A stretch of 64,000 nt of DNA from Pelomonas sp047654805 (GCF_047654805.1 NZ_JASGIV010000001.1:62001-126000), one strand, 5' to 3'. Positions 48,632-57,305 are shown, numbered from the stretch's first letter. The notes: generated from the letters alone by a model not told the origin. A program made the numbers and translations.

Positions 48632-49707
48632 CCGCTGCACTCGACCAAGCTCTTGCTCAGATCCGCTCCGACGTGCGCGCGGCCCACGCCTACGTCGTGC
48701 AGCCCAGTGCCGGCCTGCTGAAGCTGGATGCGATGGAGAACCCCTACCGGCTGCCGGCTGAACTGCAGCATGCGCTGGGAGAGCGCCTCGGCGCACTGGC
48801 ACTGAATCGCTATCCGGCCGAGCGCACCGCCGAACTGGCCCGGGCGCTGGCCCGTCATGCCGGCGTGGGTGACGAGGTCGGCGTCACGCTGGGAAACGGT
48901 TCGGATGAGCTCATCGGCCTGCTGACCCTGGCTGTGGCGCAGCCAGGTGCCACGGTGCTGGCGCCCGTGCCTGGCTTCGTCATGTACGAGGCACTGGCGC
49001 GCCAGCAGCGGCTGGCCTTTGTGGGTGTGCCGCTGCGTGCCGACGACTTCCAGCTTGACGAAGCCGCCATGTTGGCCGCCGTTCGCGAGCACCGGCCGGC
49101 ATTGATCTACCTGGCCTATCCCAACAACCCTACTGGCACGCTATGGGATGCAGCCGTCATCGAGCGCATTGCGGAGGCTGCGCCCGGGCTGGTCATCATG
49201 GACGAGGCCTACCAGCCATTCGCCAGTTCCGACAGCCTCGCGTTGATGGCGCGCCGCAAGAACGTGCTCGTCATGCGCACCATGAGCAAGTTCGGCCTGG
49301 CCGGCGTGCGCATCGGCTATTTGCTGGGCGTCCGCGAACTGGTGGACCAGGTCGAGAAGCTGCGCCCGCCCTACAACATCAGCGTGCTGAACGCCGAGGC
49401 CGCGCTGTTCGCGCTGGAGCATGCCGAGGTCTACGCAGCCCAGGCTGCCGAGCTGCGTCAGCAGCGCGAGGAGCTGTTCGCGGCCTTGCAGGCCTTGCCT
49501 GGCATCGACCCCTGGCCCAGCCAGGGCAATATGATCCTCGCCAGGGTGCAGGACGCTGCCGCCACCTTTGCGGCGCTCAAGGCCCGTGGCGTGCTGATCA
49601 AGAACGTTTCGGCCATGCACCCGCTGCTCGCGAACTGTGTGCGCCTCACCGTCGGAACGCCCGACGAAAACACCCGCCTGCTGGCCGAACTCCCGAGCTG
49701 TCTATGA
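48628..49707 (+). CDS. hisC: Histidinol-phosphate aminotransferase (HisC)
   Basis: A 359-residue PLP enzyme. NGSDELIGLL (about 91-100), AYPNNPTGTL (about 163-172) and DEAYQPF (about 192-198) are typical of family I aminotransferases, with the PLP-binding Lys in MSKFGLAGVR. It starts in the toxin stop codon and overlaps hisB. Confidence 0.96.
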   Translation: MTAALDQALAQIRSDVRAAHAYVVQPSAGLLKLDAMENPYRLPAELQHALGERLGALALNRYPAERTAELARALARHAGVGDEVGVTLGNGSDELIGLLTLAVAQPGATVLAPVPGFVMYEALARQQRLAFVGVPLRADDFQLDEAAMLAAVREHRPALIYLAYPNNPTGTLWDAAVIERIAEAAPGLVIMDEAYQPFASSDSLALMARRKNVLVMRTMSKFGLAGVRIGYLLGVRELVDQVEKLRPPYNISVLNAEAALFALEHAEVYAAQAAELRQQREELFAALQALPGIDPWPSQGNMILARVQDAAATFAALKARGVLIKNVSAMHPLLANCVRLTVGTPDENTRLLAELPSCL

Positions 49708-50312
49708 GCACCCTCCCTGTCACCTCCCGAGTTGCCGAAGTCACCCGCAACACCCGTGAGACCCGCATCACCGTGCGCATCAATCTCGATGGCACGGGCC
49801 AGTCCAGGCTGCAAACGGGCATCGGTTTCTTCGACCACATGCTGGACCAGATCGCCCGACACGGCCTGATCGACCTGGACATCCACTGCGAGGGCGACCT
49901 GCACATCGACGGCCATCACACCGTGGAAGACGTCGGCATCACGCTGGGCCTGGCCGTGGCCAAGGCCGTTGGTGACAAGGCCGGCCTGACGCGCTACGGC
50001 CACAGCTACGTGCCGCTGGACGAGGCGCTGTCGCGCGTCGTCATCGACCTTTCCGGCCGCCCGGGCCTGCACATGGACGTCAAGTTCACTGCCGGAAGCA
50101 TCGGTGCATTCGATACCCAGCTGACCTTCGAGTTTTTCCAGGGCTTCGTCAACCATGCGCTGGCCACTGTCCACATCGACAACCTCAAGGGCCACAACGC
50201 CCACCACCAGGCCGAGACCATGTTCAAGGCCTTTGGCCGCGCGTTGCGCATGGCCACGACGGCGGATCCGCGCTCGGCCGGCGTGATTCCCTCGACCAAG
50301 GGCTCGCTGTGA
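49704..50312 (+). CDS. hisB: Imidazoleglycerol-phosphate dehydratase (HisB, monofunctional)
   Basis: A 202-residue enzyme without the phosphatase domain found in enterobacteria. Manganese-binding histidines lie in the HHTVEDVGI (about 71-79) and HAHHQAE-like (NAHHQAET) motifs, with FFDHMLDQIARHG at about 46-58. The ATG overlaps the hisC stop. Confidence 0.97.
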   Translation: MSTLPVTSRVAEVTRNTRETRITVRINLDGTGQSRLQTGIGFFDHMLDQIARHGLIDLDIHCEGDLHIDGHHTVEDVGITLGLAVAKAVGDKAGLTRYGHSYVPLDEALSRVVIDLSGRPGLHMDVKFTAGSIGAFDTQLTFEFFQGFVNHALATVHIDNLKGHNAHHQAETMFKAFGRALRMATTADPRSAGVIPSTKGSL

Positions 50313-50956
50313 CAAGAACGGTCGCCGTCGTCGACTACGGAATGGGCAACCTGCGCTCGGTGTCGCAAGCTGTCATCCATGCTGCTGAAGGCCAGGGTTT
50401 CGACGTGGCCATCACCAGCGACCCCGAGGTCGTGCGGGCTGCCGAGCGCGTCGTGCTGCCGGGCCAGGGCGCGATGCGCGACTGCATGCGTGAGCTGGCC
50501 GACTCTGGTGTGAAGGAGGCCGTGCTGGAGGCCGCAGCCGCCAAGCCACTGCTGGGCGTCTGCGTCGGCATGCAGATGCTGCTGGACCACAGCGAGGAGC
50601 AGGACACGCCCGGCCTTGGCCTCATCCCTGGGCGCGTGCAGCGCTTCCGGCTGGAGGGCCGGCTGCAGGAGGACGGCAGCCGTTTCAAGGTGCCGCAGAT
50701 GGGCTGGAACCGTGTGCACCAGCAGCGTGCACACCCGGTGTGGAACGGCATTCCGGACGAGAGCTGGTTCTACTTCGTGCACAGCTTCTATGCGACGACG
50801 GCCGAGCCCGAGCACAGCGCAGGCGAGACCGACTACGGTCTGCGCTTTACCTGTGCGGTGGCGCGGGATAACATTTTCGCGACCCAATTCCATCCCGAGA
50901 AAAGTGCCGCGCTGGGCCTTGCCCTGTACCGCAACTTCCTGCACTGGAAGCCCTGA
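50309..50956 (+). CDS. hisH: Imidazole glycerol phosphate synthase glutaminase subunit (HisH)
   Basis: A 215-residue class I glutamine amidotransferase subunit starting at GTG. The catalytic Cys is in LLGVCVGMQML (about 78-88), and the His-Glu pair in ATQFHPEKS near 193-201. It pairs with HisF, whose gene is about 1.6 kb downstream. Confidence 0.97.
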   Translation: MTRTVAVVDYGMGNLRSVSQAVIHAAEGQGFDVAITSDPEVVRAAERVVLPGQGAMRDCMRELADSGVKEAVLEAAAAKPLLGVCVGMQMLLDHSEEQDTPGLGLIPGRVQRFRLEGRLQEDGSRFKVPQMGWNRVHQQRAHPVWNGIPDESWFYFVHSFYATTAEPEHSAGETDYGLRFTCAVARDNIFATQFHPEKSAALGLALYRNFLHWKP

Positions 50957-51022
50957 TCGGCACGCGCCGATCCGCACGTTCTCGACCCGCCGCCTTTCCA
51001 CCCTTCCGCTCAGCCCTAGGCC

Positions 51023-51769
51023 ATGCTGCTGATCCCTGCCATCGACCTGAAAGACGGTCGCTGCGTCCGCCTCAAGCAAGGCGACATGAACGACTCCACC
51101 ACCTTCGGCGAAGATCCTGCCGCGATGGCGCGCCGCTGGGTGGATGCCGGCGCGCGGCGACTGCACCTGGTGGACCTGAACGGTGCCTTCGCGGGCAAGC
51201 CGGTCAACGAGCCCGCCATCAAGGCCATCATCAAAGAGGTGGGCGACGAGATCCCCATCCAGCTCGGTGGCGGCATCCGCGACCTCGACACCATCGAGCG
51301 CTACCTGGACGATGGACTGTCCTACGTCATCATCGGCACTGCCGCGGTCAAGAACCCCGGCTTTCTGAAGGACGCCTGCAGCGCCTTCGGTGGCCACATC
51401 ATCGTGGGCCTGGATGCCAAGGACGGCAAGGTCGCCACCGACGGCTGGAGCAAGCTGACAGGCCATGAAGTCATCGACATGGGCCAGAAGTTCCAGGACT
51501 ACGGCGTCGAAGGCATCATCTACACGGACATCGGCCGCGACGGCATGCTGACCGGCATCAACATCGAGGCCACCGTCAAGTTGGCCCAGGCGCTGACCAT
51601 CCCCGTCATCGCGTCGGGCGGCCTTTCGGACATTGCCGACATCGAACGCCTGTGTGCGGTCTTTGGCGAAGGCGTCGAGGGCGTCATCTGTGGCCGCTCC
51701 ATCTACACCGGCGCGCTGGACTTCGGTGCAGCCCAGGCGCGCGCCGACGAGTTGATGGCGGCGGGCTGA
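51023..51769 (+). CDS. hisA: ProFAR isomerase (HisA)
   Basis: A 248-residue (beta/alpha)8 barrel. The catalytic Asp lies in LLIPAIDLKDGRCVRL (residues 2-17) and the second Asp in DIGRDGMLTGINIE (about 170-183). It is of usual length. The gene is 66 bases after hisH; the next gene on the other strand interrupts the operon before hisF. Confidence 0.97.
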   Translation: MLLIPAIDLKDGRCVRLKQGDMNDSTTFGEDPAAMARRWVDAGARRLHLVDLNGAFAGKPVNEPAIKAIIKEVGDEIPIQLGGGIRDLDTIERYLDDGLSYVIIGTAAVKNPGFLKDACSAFGGHIIVGLDAKDGKVATDGWSKLTGHEVIDMGQKFQDYGVEGIIYTDIGRDGMLTGINIEATVKLAQALTIPVIASGGLSDIADIERLCAVFGEGVEGVICGRSIYTGALDFGAAQARADELMAAG

Positions 51770-51776
51770 CGCCGCG

Positions 51777-52382
51777 TCAGCCTTGGCGGCGCCGCGCCGC
51801 CATGGCCAGCACGCCCAGGCCGCTCAGCATTAGCGCATAGGTCCCGGGCTCGGGTACCGGTGCCAGCTGGAGGAAGGTTCGGATCTCGCCCCCTGGGAAG
51901 GCGTTGCTGTGCACGTTCAGATAGGCCTTGCCGTTGGCGATGCCATCCATCAGGCCAGCAAATGCCAGCGCCGTGTTCCCGTTGTAGGTGGAGGCGTTGT
52001 TCAGGAAGGCCGGGTTGTAGCTGCTCGCCAGGGTCATGTCGAAGGTGTGGTCATAGCTGCCCGAGGTCAGGCCGAGCACCATGCCGGTGAAGGTCGGCGT
52101 AGTGGTTGCGACGCCGGCTGTGCCGGTTTCTGCCGCGACGGTGCAGCAGTGGATATGGGCGGCCGTCGATGTGCCGATCAGGCCCGCATAGTCGAACTGC
52201 ACGCGCATGGTGCTGTCGTGGTCGTTGAACGTGATGACCACGCTGCCCGTGCCGGGGGAGGCGTTGGCGGGCGCCTCCTTGCTGCCGGCCAGGGTGCCCA
52301 CGTAGACCGTGTCGTGGGCCGCCACGGGCAGGGCCAGCGCGAGCGCGAGGGTGCTCAGGGCGAAAAGGGCGACGCGAGGCAT
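51777..52382 (-). CDS. CHRD-domain protein with PEP-CTERM sorting signal
   Basis: A 201-residue exported protein. The signal peptide runs to about residue 22. The CHRD domain spans VYVGTLAGSKEAPANASPGTG (about 26-46) through the conserved AHIHC (about 75-79) and GGEIRTFLQL (about 163-172). The C-terminus is VPEPGTYALMLSGLGVLAMAARRR, a PEP-CTERM anchor that is cleaved by exosortase. CHRD proteins may bind metal or polysaccharide. AGGAG six bases before the ATG at 52382 fixes the start. The gene lies in reverse between hisA and hisF. Confidence 0.88.
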   Translation of the reverse strand: MPRVALFALSTLALALALPVAAHDTVYVGTLAGSKEAPANASPGTGSVVITFNDHDSTMRVQFDYAGLIGTSTAAHIHCCTVAAETGTAGVATTTPTFTGMVLGLTSGSYDHTFDMTLASSYNPAFLNNASTYNGNTALAFAGLMDGIANGKAYLNVHSNAFPGGEIRTFLQLAPVPEPGTYALMLSGLGVLAMAARRRQG

Positions 52383-52439
52383 GCAAGTCTCCTGTGTCAT
52401 TGACGAAGCCTGCGGATTTGGCATCTGTTCGGAGCTCCC

Positions 52440-52479
52440 GCGAAGCCCCTAACCATCGAGGGAATAATTCGGGCTTCGC
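52440..52479. repeat. Inverted repeat upstream of hisF
   Basis: GCGAAGCCC (52440-52448) and GGGCTTCGC (52471-52479) are a perfect nine-base inverted repeat around a 22-base spacer. It lies 17 bases upstream of hisF in the divergent interval with the CHRD gene. It could be an operator, a leader hairpin or a leftover of insertion. Confidence 0.5.
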
Positions 52480-52496
52480 TCCCGTCAGCCGCCTCC

Positions 52497-53258
52497 ATGC
52501 TCGCCAAACGCATCATTCCCTGCCTCGACGTCACCGCCGGCCGCGTGGTGAAGGGTGTCAACTTCGTCGGCCTGCGCGATGCAGGCGACCCGGTGGACAT
52601 CGCAGCCCGCTACAACGAGCAGGGCGCGGACGAGCTGACCTTCCTTGACATCACGGCTACCAGCGATGGCCGCGATCTCATCCTGCACATCATCGAGGCC
52701 GTGGCGGCCCAGGTCTTCATTCCGCTGACGGTGGGTGGCGGCGTTCGTTCGGTGGCCGATGTGCGGAGGCTGCTGAATGCCGGCGCCGACAAGGTGTCAT
52801 TCAACTCAGCCGCCGTGGCCGACCCCGAACTGATCCGTGCGGCCAGCGATCGCTACGGTGCGCAGTGCATCGTTGTTGCCATCGACGCCAAGCGGCGCGA
52901 CGGCGGCTCGGGTTGGGACGTGTACACGCATGGCGGTCGCAAGAACGTGGGCCTGGATGCAGTCGAGTGGGCGAAGAAGATGGCCGAGTTCGGCGCGGGC
53001 GAGATCTTGCTGACCAGCATGGACCGCGACGGCACCAAGAGTGGTTTCGATCTGGAGCTGACGCGTGCCGTGAGTGATGCCGTGCCGGTGCCCGTCATAG
53101 CCTCCGGTGGAGTCGGCTCGCTGGAAGACCTGGCCGACGGCATCACGATCGGCGGCGCCGACGCGGTGCTGGCCGCCAGCATCTTTCACTTCGGCCAGCA
53201 CACCGTGGGCGAGGCCAAGGCCTTGATGGCCGCACGCGGCATTCCAGTCAGAACATGA
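52497..53258 (+). CDS. hisF: Imidazole glycerol phosphate synthase cyclase subunit (HisF)
   Basis: A 253-residue barrel enzyme. IIPCLDVTAGRVVKG (residues 6-20) holds the catalytic Asp11, and LTSMDRDGTKSGFD (about 165-178) the second Asp. It is separated from the other his genes by an opposing gene, so it needs its own promoter, expected in the 114-base interval upstream. hisI and hisE, which normally follow hisF, are absent. Confidence 0.97.
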   Translation: MLAKRIIPCLDVTAGRVVKGVNFVGLRDAGDPVDIAARYNEQGADELTFLDITATSDGRDLILHIIEAVAAQVFIPLTVGGGVRSVADVRRLLNAGADKVSFNSAAVADPELIRAASDRYGAQCIVVAIDAKRRDGGSGWDVYTHGGRKNVGLDAVEWAKKMAEFGAGEILLTSMDRDGTKSGFDLELTRAVSDAVPVPVIASGGVGSLEDLADGITIGGADAVLAASIFHFGQHTVGEAKALMAARGIPVRT

Positions 53259-53346
53259 AGCCCGGCGTTGAACAAGTGCGTTCGTCCATCTCTCGACGCA
53301 ACGCCGGCCGGCTTGGAGCGGCCTGGTGCTCGGCCGGTGCGCAGTG

Positions 53347-53898
53347 ATGGGTGAGGTCCGCATCATCGGGGGGCAGTGGAAGCGCTCCAAGCTGCCTGTG
53401 CCCGACGCACCGGGGCTGCGCCCCACGTCCGACCGCATCCGCGAGACTCTGTTCAACTGGCTGGGCCAGACGCTGGCCGGCTGGCATGTGCTGGACGCCT
53501 TCGCCGGCAGTGGCGCGCTGGGCTTCGAGGCGGCCTCGCGTGACGCGGCAGAGGTGGTTCTGGTGGAGCGTGACGCCCGGCTCGCCGCCGGTCTGCGCGC
53601 CAGCGCGCAGCGGCTCAAGGCCACGACGATACAGATCCACACCGCCGATGCGCTGGCCTGGATGCGCTCGCAGCCAGCCGGCCGGTTCGACCTGATCCTG
53701 CTCGATCCGCCCTTTGCCGCCGACCTGTTCGACGCCGCCCTGGCCGCTTCGCTGCCACTGCTGGCCGAAGACGGCCTGATCTACGTCGAGTCGCCAGGCG
53801 GCATCGCCGCGCCGCCTGGATTTTCCACCTGGCGTCAGGGCCGCGCGGGCGCCGTGCACTACCAAGTACTGCGTCGGGGCGAGAATCCTGCCATATGA
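53347..53898 (+). CDS. rsmD: 16S rRNA (guanine(966)-N(2))-methyltransferase (RsmD)
   Basis: A 183-residue methyltransferase. The SAM site is VLDAFAGSGALGFEA (about 48-62) and the catalytic motif is LLDPPF (about 118-123). It methylates G966 of 16S rRNA. Its ATG at 53347 has a GTG just before it in frame. The stop overlaps coaD by four bases, an arrangement widespread in bacteria. Confidence 0.95.
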   Translation: MGEVRIIGGQWKRSKLPVPDAPGLRPTSDRIRETLFNWLGQTLAGWHVLDAFAGSGALGFEAASRDAAEVVLVERDARLAAGLRASAQRLKATTIQIHTADALAWMRSQPAGRFDLILLDPPFAADLFDAALAASLPLLAEDGLIYVESPGGIAAPPGFSTWRQGRAGAVHYQVLRRGENPAI

Positions 53899-54392
53899 CG
53901 TCGCGCACCACCATCACAGCCATCTATCCCGGCACCTTCGACCCGATTACCCTCGGGCACGAAGACCTGATGCGCCGCGCCGCTGGCATGTTCGAGCGGC
54001 TGGTGCTGGCGGTGGCCGTGGGCCATCACAAGAAGACGCTGTTCTCGCTGGACGAGCGACTGGCCATGGCCCAGGACGTGGCCGCGCCGCTGGGTAACGT
54101 GGAGGTCATCGCTTTCGACGGGCTGCTGCGCGACTTCGTTCGTGCCCATGCCGGCCGTGTCGTGGTGCGCGGCCTGCGCACCGGGGGCGACTTTGAATAC
54201 GAGTTCCAGATGGCCGGCATGAACCGCAAGCTCATGCCCGAGGTCGAGACCATCTTCCTGACCCCCGGCGAGCGCCACCAATACACCTCAAGCACCTTCG
54301 TGCGCGAGATCGCGACGCTGGGTGGCGAGGTGGCGGAGTTCGTGTCACCTGGCGTGCTGGCGCGGCTGGATGCGAAGTTCAAGGGGGCCTGA
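53895..54392 (+). CDS. coaD: Phosphopantetheine adenylyltransferase (CoaD)
   Basis: A 165-residue nucleotidyltransferase of the coenzyme A pathway. YPGTFDPITLGHEDLMRRA (about 10-28) holds the (T/H)xGH motif, and VVVRGLRTGGDFEYEFQMAGMN (about 88-109) and SSTFVREIA (about 133-141) are conserved. Starts in the rsmD stop codon. Confidence 0.97.
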   Translation: MTSRTTITAIYPGTFDPITLGHEDLMRRAAGMFERLVLAVAVGHHKKTLFSLDERLAMAQDVAAPLGNVEVIAFDGLLRDFVRAHAGRVVVRGLRTGGDFEYEFQMAGMNRKLMPEVETIFLTPGERHQYTSSTFVREIATLGGEVAEFVSPGVLARLDAKFKGA

Positions 54393-54515
54393 GATGGCGT
54401 GGCTGAGCGCCGACACGCGTGGCGGGAGCCGGCAAGGTCTGCCTGCCCTCGCCAGGGGGGGCGCATGCCTGCTGGTGCGCACCGCATTCGTCAGTCGGCC
54501 GGATGGGAGCAATCC

Positions 54516-54770
54516 ATGGCGCTGATGATCACGGACGAATGCATCAACTGCGATGTCTGCGAGCCGGCCTGCCCGAACAACGCCATCTCCATGGGCGACG
54601 AGTTCTACAAGATCGACCCGGCCAAGTGCACCGAATGCGTGGGCCATTTCGACGAGCCACAGTGCGTGATGTTGTGCCCCGTCGCCTGCATCCCGATCAA
54701 CCCGGCGCACATCGAGAGTCGCGAGACGCTGCTGCAGAAATACCAGCGCCTCACGGCCGCGGCTAGTTAG
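54516..54770 (+). CDS. 2[4Fe-4S] ferredoxin (YfhL-like)
   Basis: An 84-residue ferredoxin. The first cluster ligands are in CINCDVCEPACPNN (about 9-22), and the second in CTECVGHFDEPQCVMLCP (about 37-54), with a spacing of eight between the second and third cysteine typical of YfhL/Alvin-type ferredoxins. It follows coaD, as in many proteobacteria, and its stop overlaps the convergent S1/P1 nuclease gene by eight bases. Confidence 0.94.
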   Translation: MALMITDECINCDVCEPACPNNAISMGDEFYKIDPAKCTECVGHFDEPQCVMLCPVACIPINPAHIESRETLLQKYQRLTAAAS

Positions 54771-55827
54771 GGAACAGTGCCTTCAGCAACTGGGCCAGCT
54801 TGGCCCCGGCGATGGTCAGCTGCTGACGCTTGATGGCATCCGCCTTGGCGCTGTAGCCGCGAGGCAGGACCACTGTCCAGTGCGAGCCCTGCTTGGCCGA
54901 GAACTTCAGGCCCTCGAAGGCCAGACCGGCCTGCTCAAGCGACTGCGACGCCCAGCGGGCCGGCCAGTCGGCCGGATCGCCCCGGCTGAGGCGAATCTTG
55001 CGCGCCTCGGCCAGCCAGGCGGCATTCACGCGCTGGGGCTTGAATTTGTCTGGCACGCCGTCCCACAGCGTATGCAGCTTCAGCGGACCGAAGCCGGCGG
55101 CCACCGGCCCAGGCCCAGCCGTCGTGCTGGCAGGCGGAGCTGGGGGTTTGGGCGCGCCCACCACCCAGATGCTGTTGCCGCCCACGGTAAAGCTGTTCTC
55201 GTCCAGCCCGCTCTTGTCCGGGTCCACGCGCTCGCCTTGCGCGTCGAGGTAGACCGCACCGACGTGCAGGGGCTGGTGCAGGTCGCCCACCAGGTGCACG
55301 AGGACGAGCAAGGCCTCGCGCCGGCCTTCGAGGTTCGGCGGGCCGACCGCAGGCTTGCCCTGGAGCACCAGGATGGCGGTCCGCAGCGCGCCCACGACGT
55401 CATCGCCGCGCGTGCCGACAAAGCCTTGCAGGTAGCGGCTGCGCTGCAGCGCGACATCGGCGTAGTGCGTCTGGCGATGGCAGGCGTCCTCGTCCAGGCC
55501 GACCTGACACTGGCGGTCGTTGCGCTTCACATAGTCGGCCATCTCCGCGATGCCAGTGGGCGTCTCCAGCGGGGCGCACTCAGGGTACTTGCCGGGTGAT
55601 GGGTAGGTGTAGTGCTGGCTGGGTGAAATGCCCTTCACGCAATCGGCCCAGACGGCGGCTTGCGCCAGCGTGAGGCCGTTCAGCAGCGCATCCACACGAG
55701 CCTCGGTCGGCGTGCCCTTGAGCAGCCCGGCCGCGATAGTTCCCACCGTGGCGTGGCCGTCAGCGCCCCAGGCATGGGCGTTCAGCGCGCAGCCGGCGAG
55801 CAGGGCGGAGGTGAGCAACTGGCGCAT
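54763..55827 (-). CDS. S1/P1 family nuclease
   Basis: A 354-residue exported zinc-dependent nuclease. The signal ends at ALNAHA, so the mature protein begins with Trp, the conserved first zinc ligand of S1/P1 enzymes (WGADGHATVG). Other ligands are in ADYVKRNDRQCQ, THYADVALQ and VHLVGDLHQPLHVG (about 178-191). The C-terminal part is longer than in P1 nuclease. An upstream ATG at 55857 is in frame but would put ten extra residues before the signal. It probably degrades single-stranded nucleic acids outside the cytoplasm. It is convergent with the ferredoxin gene. Confidence 0.85.
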   Translation of the reverse strand: MRQLLTSALLAGCALNAHAWGADGHATVGTIAAGLLKGTPTEARVDALLNGLTLAQAAVWADCVKGISPSQHYTYPSPGKYPECAPLETPTGIAEMADYVKRNDRQCQVGLDEDACHRQTHYADVALQRSRYLQGFVGTRGDDVVGALRTAILVLQGKPAVGPPNLEGRREALLVLVHLVGDLHQPLHVGAVYLDAQGERVDPDKSGLDENSFTVGGNSIWVVGAPKPPAPPASTTAGPGPVAAGFGPLKLHTLWDGVPDKFKPQRVNAAWLAEARKIRLSRGDPADWPARWASQSLEQAGLAFEGLKFSAKQGSHWTVVLPRGYSAKADAIKRQQLTIAGAKLAQLLKALFPN

Positions 55828-55872
55828 CGAGGGCAGGGGGTAGTGGTATGGCTCCATATTGCCGCGTGCGTC

Positions 55873-56394
55873 CTAAAGCCGCCAGCATTGGCCATAGCGG
55901 GGCGGGGGGGGCCAGCTGTCCGCCCTGGGCGCCTCGCCGGGCGACTCGAGCAGCCAGCGCCGCGCCAGCATCCAACCGCCGTGACCCACGGCGAGCGTCG
56001 CATCCGGAGGCCGGGCGGCGCGCGCCAGCAGCGCGGCCAGGCTTTCCCCTCCGCCTGGGCGGTGTTGCAGGAAGTCATCCGTCCAGGCCGTCAGCGAGGC
56101 GGCACCGATGTCGTCCCAGCGCCGACCGTCCCAGGCGCCGAAGTCCAGCTCCAGCAGCCCGGCATCGGTGCGGTGGCGCCAGCCCCAACGCGCCAACCAG
56201 ACGCCGACGTCGGCGCAGCGTGAGCGCGGCGATGTGACGACCTCATGCGCCAGCCGGTGCCGGCGCGCATGGGCCTGAATGCGCCGCGCCAGCCGCTTGG
56301 CGCGGCGCCAGTGAACGGTTGGATCGCTGCCTGCACCGACGCACAGGCCGCTCACGCCCTCGGGGCGCGGGTGACGCCAGACGGTCAGTGCCAT
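55873..56394 (-). CDS. cobC: Histidine phosphatase (alpha-ribazole-5'-phosphate phosphatase, CobC-like)
   Basis: A 173-residue histidine phosphatase. The active site is WRHPRPEGV (about 6-14) rather than the usual RHG, with TSPRSRC (about 54-60), LLELDFGAWDGRRWDDI (about 80-96) and the second His in VGHGGWM (about 138-144). It follows cobS on the same strand with a ten-base overlap, so it is probably the phosphatase that removes the phosphate from adenosylcobalamin-5'-phosphate or alpha-ribazole-phosphate. The altered first motif (Pro for Gly after His) is notable. Confidence 0.85.
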   Translation of the reverse strand: MALTVWRHPRPEGVSGLCVGAGSDPTVHWRRAKRLARRIQAHARRHRLAHEVVTSPRSRCADVGVWLARWGWRHRTDAGLLELDFGAWDGRRWDDIGAASLTAWTDDFLQHRPGGGESLAALLARAARPPDATLAVGHGGWMLARRWLLESPGEAPRADSWPPPPRYGQCWRL

Positions 56395-57161
56395 GCCAGC
56401 AGCCCCAGCAGCAGCGCGACCTCGCCGAACTGCTGCGTAGCGCCCAGCGTGTCTCCGGTATAGCCACCCAGGCGGCGATGCAGCCAGCGTGCCATCCACA
56501 GGCCCACGGCAGCGCAGGTGGCGAGCCCTACAGCCATTGCGGGCAGGAGCGTGGGGCGCAGTGTGGCAAGCAGTGCGCACAGCGCCAGCGCAAACCCCAT
56601 CGTCAGAGCCAGCTCGCCCGTGCCGCTGCCACTGGCCAGAGGCTTTGCCTTTGCATGCTCCGGATCGCCTGCATACGGCAGTGCAGTCATCAACGCCACC
56701 GGCAGCGCGCGGCTGATGCCCTGCGTCCAGGTCAGCATCAGCGCAGCTGTCAGCGGGCTGGCCTGGGCCAGCGTCCACAGCGCCGCGGCCTTGAGCGCCA
56801 GCACCAGCACCAGCCCCAGCGCCCCATAGCTGCCCAGGCGCGAGTCCTTCATGATGAGCAGCGCCTTCTCGCGGCTCACGGCGCCGCCCAGGCCGTCGCA
56901 GGTGTCGGCAAGCCCGTCCTCGTGGAAGCCGCCGGTGATGTAGACACCGGCGGCCATCGCGAGCAGCACGGCGATGACTGGCGGCCACAGCTGCGCGGAC
57001 GCCCACAGCACGGCGCCGGTCAGCGCGCCCACTAGCACCCCGACTGGTACGAAGTAGGGCGTGCAGCGGGCCAGCCACTCCGGCTCGAAACCTACCCAGC
57101 GTGGAATGGGCAGGCGGGTCAGGAACTGGAGGGCGGTGAAGAACAGGCGCAGGGGCAGCAT
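56385..57161 (-). CDS. cobS: Adenosylcobinamide-GDP ribazoletransferase (CobS)
   Basis: A 258-residue membrane enzyme. FTALQFLTRLPIP (residues 7-19) and GGFHEDGLADTCDGLGG (about 77-93) are the family signatures, and the rest is a series of hydrophobic helices. It joins adenosylcobinamide-GDP to alpha-ribazole. The ATG at 57161 lacks a strong ribosome binding site. Overlaps the phosphatase gene. Confidence 0.95.
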   Translation of the reverse strand: MLPLRLFFTALQFLTRLPIPRWVGFEPEWLARCTPYFVPVGVLVGALTGAVLWASAQLWPPVIAVLLAMAAGVYITGGFHEDGLADTCDGLGGAVSREKALLIMKDSRLGSYGALGLVLVLALKAAALWTLAQASPLTAALMLTWTQGISRALPVALMTALPYAGDPEHAKAKPLASGSGTGELALTMGFALALCALLATLRPTLLPAMAVGLATCAAVGLWMARWLHRRLGGYTGDTLGATQQFGEVALLLGLLAWH

Positions 57162-57305
57162 CCACGCGAGTGTCGGCGAGGGATAAGCATCAGCGGCAGC
57201 TCTTGGCTGGGCGCGGGGTGATGGGTGGCGGCAGGTGGCTCCCTCGACCCGCCGGCATGAGTCGGCCACTTGCTGCGAAGGCGGATGCGAGGGCGCGCGG
57301 CGCTC

